Positions 33,907-36,033 of a DNA stretch of 36,033 bases are shown one piece after another. The translations under genes and the position numbers were made by a program. How positions within the stretch are numbered: position 1 is the stretch's first letter; every line of letters starts with the position of its first letter. The notes beneath the pieces are model-generated. The model did no database searches. It was not told where the DNA came from and was given only the letters and a program-made list of their open reading frames with translations. Source of the DNA: an uncultured Bacteroidales bacterium. Lineage in GTDB: Bacteria; Bacteroidota; Bacteroidia; Bacteroidales; F082. The DNA is taken from NCBI GenBank assembly GCA_900317155.1, contig ONFO01000040.1, positions 1 through 36,033 on the forward strand, read 5' to 3'.

Positions 33907-35409
33907 TTATTCCTTCACCCATTTCCCTGTTTCCGCCAAGGTTCCTGAGCCTGTGGCCCCTGAGGCCCCTCGAAGGGTCGAAGGGCCGCCACCAGAAGCA
34001 TACACCTTCCAAACATAAGTCCCCTCACTCCAATCCGTCGTATTGATGGCGGTGACATTCTCCGTAATATCCTGTCTATGAACCAGCCTCCCATTCAAAT
34101 CATACACCTCCACCCAAGCATCCCGCAATCCCGTGCGGATGTTAAACGTGTTGCCGCCAGGATTAGGATAGGCCTCCACTTGTCTTCTCAATGGCTCTGT
34201 TTCCGCTATGCTTTCCCCTTCATTTTCAAATAGAAGCAAAAACATATCGTAAACATTGTTATCAGTTGAATAACCACATACCACCGCTGTACCGTCATCA
34301 AGAACACACATGTTTGTCCCAAAGGGGAATCCTGGCTCCTCGGGATAGCGGCGTTGCCATCGCATCGATAGGTCTGAATTAAGGTAAGTGATGTTCAAGT
34401 ATCCTGGAAATAGCATGAGATAATCCATGCAAACATGATAAATGGTGCCGTTTCCCGTTACTTTTACACTGCCTTCGGGAATGGGATAACAAGTGGTGTT
34501 GCCTTGGGTTCCTTCGTTATGCACTTGGAAGTCAGCTTGGTATTGCATTTGGTTGTCGAACTTGGTCAACTGGTTCCAAAACTCGCCGTCGCTCTGCAAG
34601 CCCATCCGGCACGAATACAGCCATTCGTCATCGTTAAGCCGTGCAACGGCCTGCATGTTGCTGTAATTGACATTCGCCCCGTTGATGGTAGCGATAGATT
34701 CCTCAACGGTCACATTGAACGAAGAATCAAGGATGAAGAGATGCGGCGAAGTGTTGTTTCCTTGGGTGGGCATCGCCACAAAACCGTATTCGAGCGGCGA
34801 CTCTGAGTATTGGAAGAAAGGAGTCCCTGCAAAAGTAACCCTAAGCTGTTTGAACCGTGAAGCCTCAACACAATCCAACAGCTCGCCATCCAAACTGACG
34901 CGTGCCAATCGGTAATTCTGACGTTGAGAGTCGTTGATTGCAATGATAAGGTGATGGTTACCATCAACAAAGAAACGCTCGGCATACAATCCAGACCATT
35001 GCAAAGGCAGCAGAACATCGGTCTGTTCGGTAATGGTCAGTTGTTCATCCAAATGCTGAATCCTGACCGACACATTGTTATCGGAACACCTTAAAGTAGC
35101 CAACACATCACCTTCGCCCAATGGATTTGCAAAGACATACGATTTCACCTTGGCTTCATCGTCAACATACAGTGAATCCAAGCAATTGCCCTGCCTGTCA
35201 AACTTCATCAATTTGGAACCTATCGCTTCGTTGCCCTGCGTAATGCTACATTCCACAATGATGTTACCGTCTTTGGCTTGGCATACCATGTTAGGCCCGT
35301 GGAAAACCTCGCTGTAATAATGGATTTCGGTCATATTCTGACCATGAGCCATCCCGATTCCCGCCATCAGCAGCACCGCAAGCAAGGTTGTAATTCTTGT
35401 TGCTTTCAT
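33907..35409 (-). CDS. Secreted T9SS cargo with an in-frame repeat in its sorting domain
   Basis: A 500-aa exported protein (signal peptide to AHGQ, about residue 24). A beta-propeller-like body (about 25-410) of unknown ligand is followed by a type A Por secretion domain: VEAYPNPGGNTFNIRT, AWVEVYDLNGRLVHRQDI and SEGTYVWKVYA. In relatives this last element runs straight into a ETGKW-K end. Here a Gly/Ser/Ala/Thr-rich segment of about 14 residues (GPSTLRGASGATGS) sits between YASGG and GTLAETGKWVKE, encoded by palindrome-rich DNA. Confidence 0.85.
   Translation of the reverse strand: MKATRITTLLAVLLMAGIGMAHGQNMTEIHYYSEVFHGPNMVCQAKDGNIIVECSITQGNEAIGSKLMKFDRQGNCLDSLYVDDEAKVKSYVFANPLGEGDVLATLRCSDNNVSVRIQHLDEQLTITEQTDVLLPLQWSGLYAERFFVDGNHHLIIAINDSQRQNYRLARVSLDGELLDCVEASRFKQLRVTFAGTPFFQYSESPLEYGFVAMPTQGNNTSPHLFILDSSFNVTVEESIATINGANVNYSNMQAVARLNDDEWLYSCRMGLQSDGEFWNQLTKFDNQMQYQADFQVHNEGTQGNTTCYPIPEGSVKVTGNGTIYHVCMDYLMLFPGYLNITYLNSDLSMRWQRRYPEEPGFPFGTNMCVLDDGTAVVCGYSTDNNVYDMFLLLFENEGESIAETEPLRRQVEAYPNPGGNTFNIRTGLRDAWVEVYDLNGRLVHRQDITENVTAINTTDWSEGTYVWKVYASGGGPSTLRGASGATGSGTLAETGKWVKE
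33940..33995. repeat. Palindrome-rich repeat inserted in coding sequence
   Basis: The DNA GGTTCCTGAGCCTGTGGCCC and the following CCTCGAAGGGTCGAAGGGCC are built from CCTGAG/CTTCGA units, like the common intergenic repeats containing CCCTTCGA and CTCAGG. It is a multiple of three, preserving the frame of the cargo gene. Confidence 0.55.
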
Positions 35410-35464
35410 ATTGATATTAGTCTTATTTGTCCTATAAGTCTCATCTCTTGCGTCTGGCAGGTTT

Positions 35465-35540
35465 CCCCCTCTGAGAGGGGGTGCCGCAAAGCGGCGGGGG
35501 AGTCCATCGTAAGCACGTCAGCACGCATAACGTTAGCACG
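35465..35540. repeat. Palindromic repeat cluster between T9SS genes
   Basis: Two adjacent perfect hairpins, CCCCCTC/GAGGGGG (35465-35471, 35475-35481) and GCCGC/GCGGC (35483-35487, 35491-35495), are followed by repeated AGCACG units at about 35512, 35520 and 35535. This matches a common type of dispersed bacterial repeat. It fills the 140-base gap between two genes. Confidence 0.65.
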
Positions 35541-35549
35541 AAAAAACCA

Positions 35550-36032
35550 CTACCTCACCATCACCTTCTCCATAAAGATTCTTCCTTCTCCATCTCTAAT
35601 CCGCACCAAATAAACACCCTGTGGCAAGTCTGCAACGGGAATTTCATTCGTGCCTTGCACGGTCTTCACCAACTGCCCGAGGGCGTTGTAGACCTGCACT
35701 TCGGCAACCTTAGCACCTTCAATCAGCACTGTCTCTTTAGCAGGATTGGGGTATAGCGAAACGTGCTGAAGGTCTTGCTCTTGAACCGATGTCTCATCAA
35801 TATAGCAGATGTTGTATTCCGGGTTCTCAAAGACGTGCTCACCGTCTTTGTATTCGCACAGCAAATTATTCTCACAATCATAGTAATCCAAATATCCTAT
35901 AGGGAAATTGTTCGGGAAAATGCCCTCACGGAAGGTCAAAGCATCATGCCACGGAAGATAAGGAAGAGCAAAACGTATCACTTTCCTTCCGTTTTCGAAA
36001 GACACGCTTTCCACGACAGACGGATGCGCCAT
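35550..36032 (-). CDS. Secreted T9SS cargo, partial (5' end beyond the window)
   Basis: The last 160 residues of a gene on the minus strand that runs off the window end. It ends with a type A Por secretion domain: VSLYPNPAKETVLIEG, AEVQVYNALGQLVKTVQG and LPQGVYLVRIRDGEGRIFMEKVMVR. The visible upstream part (GYLDYYDCENNLLCEYKDGEH) is acidic and Cys-containing. There is an ATG at 36032, but the real start is probably further upstream since no signal peptide is seen. Confidence 0.8.
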   Translation of the reverse strand: MAHPSVVESVSFENGRKVIRFALPYLPWHDALTFREGIFPNNFPIGYLDYYDCENNLLCEYKDGEHVFENPEYNICYIDETSVQEQDLQHVSLYPNPAKETVLIEGAKVAEVQVYNALGQLVKTVQGTNEIPVADLPQGVYLVRIRDGEGRIFMEKVMVR

Positions 36033-36033
36033 C

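Overview
The window comes from a Bacteroidales (Bacteroidota) chromosome. Evidence: several intergenic regions carry the Bacteroidetes sigma-ABfr type promoter (TTTG or TTG near -33 and TAnnTTTG near -7); the tmRNA encodes a tag ending GENNYALAA; several secreted proteins end in type IX secretion (PorSS) C-terminal domains; and the protein families (FISUMP, GxxExxY, DUF4249-like lipoprotein, BspA-like lipoprotein) are typical of the order. The co-occurrence of T9SS cargo and FISUMP proteins points to a non-Bacteroides lineage. I cannot name the genus.

Layout. 1-3.9 kb: a KdsC-like KDO-8-phosphate phosphatase (-), divergent from an rsfS-ftsH-LUD operon (+) that closes with a strong terminator. 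4.1-5.1 kb: a surface lipoprotein gene broken by a 4-bp ACGG tandem duplication. 5.2-11.0 kb (-): a periplasmic folding operon, in transcription order a small unknown protein, a two-domain PpiC foldase, a SurA-N-like lipoprotein, SurA and a MoxR ATPase. Two of its junctions are ATGA overlaps. 11.0-11.6 kb: a GxxExxY (PD-(D/E)XK-like) gene bounded by about 40-bp inverted repeats, wedged between guaB and the folding operon. 11.6-14.4 kb (-): guaB, which has no ATG start, and an orphan AAA ATPase. 14.8-17.6 kb: a lipoprotein fusing rhodanese to a metallo-beta-lactamase fold (+), two alpha/beta hydrolases and a DUF4234-like membrane protein (-). 17.7-19.5 kb (-): a small protein with a sortable-looking C-terminus (PLGSG, hydrophobic helix, basic tail) translationally coupled to a BspA-like lipoprotein. 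19.9-20.4 kb (-): ssrA tmRNA.

20.5-27.4 kb: a small secreted protein, an NtrC-type regulator without a DNA-binding domain, a SUMF1-type secreted protein, LOG-family hydrolase plus retropepsin-like protease, tRNA-Gly(CCC), an SPFH protein with three zinc ribbons, a Tim44-like zinc-ribbon membrane protein, and tRNA-Val(TAC). 27.5-36.0 kb: an export-rich region with a 675-aa FISUMP/C-lectin-like protein, two tandem paralogous T9SS cargos (about 625 aa each), a TerB-like small protein, and two more T9SS cargos, the last cut by the window end.

Most of the window is ordinary housekeeping and envelope biogenesis. The less ordinary items are the inverted-repeat-bounded GxxExxY cassette and a short inverted-repeat element at 23.3 kb resembling an empty cassette, the PLGSG-CTERM two-gene unit, the reversed-order rhodanese-MBL lipoprotein, the possible diversified C-lectin terminus at 29.4-29.6 kb, and palindromic repeats, one of which appears inserted in frame in a T9SS sorting domain. 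No CRISPR array, transposase, integrase or reverse transcriptase gene was seen.
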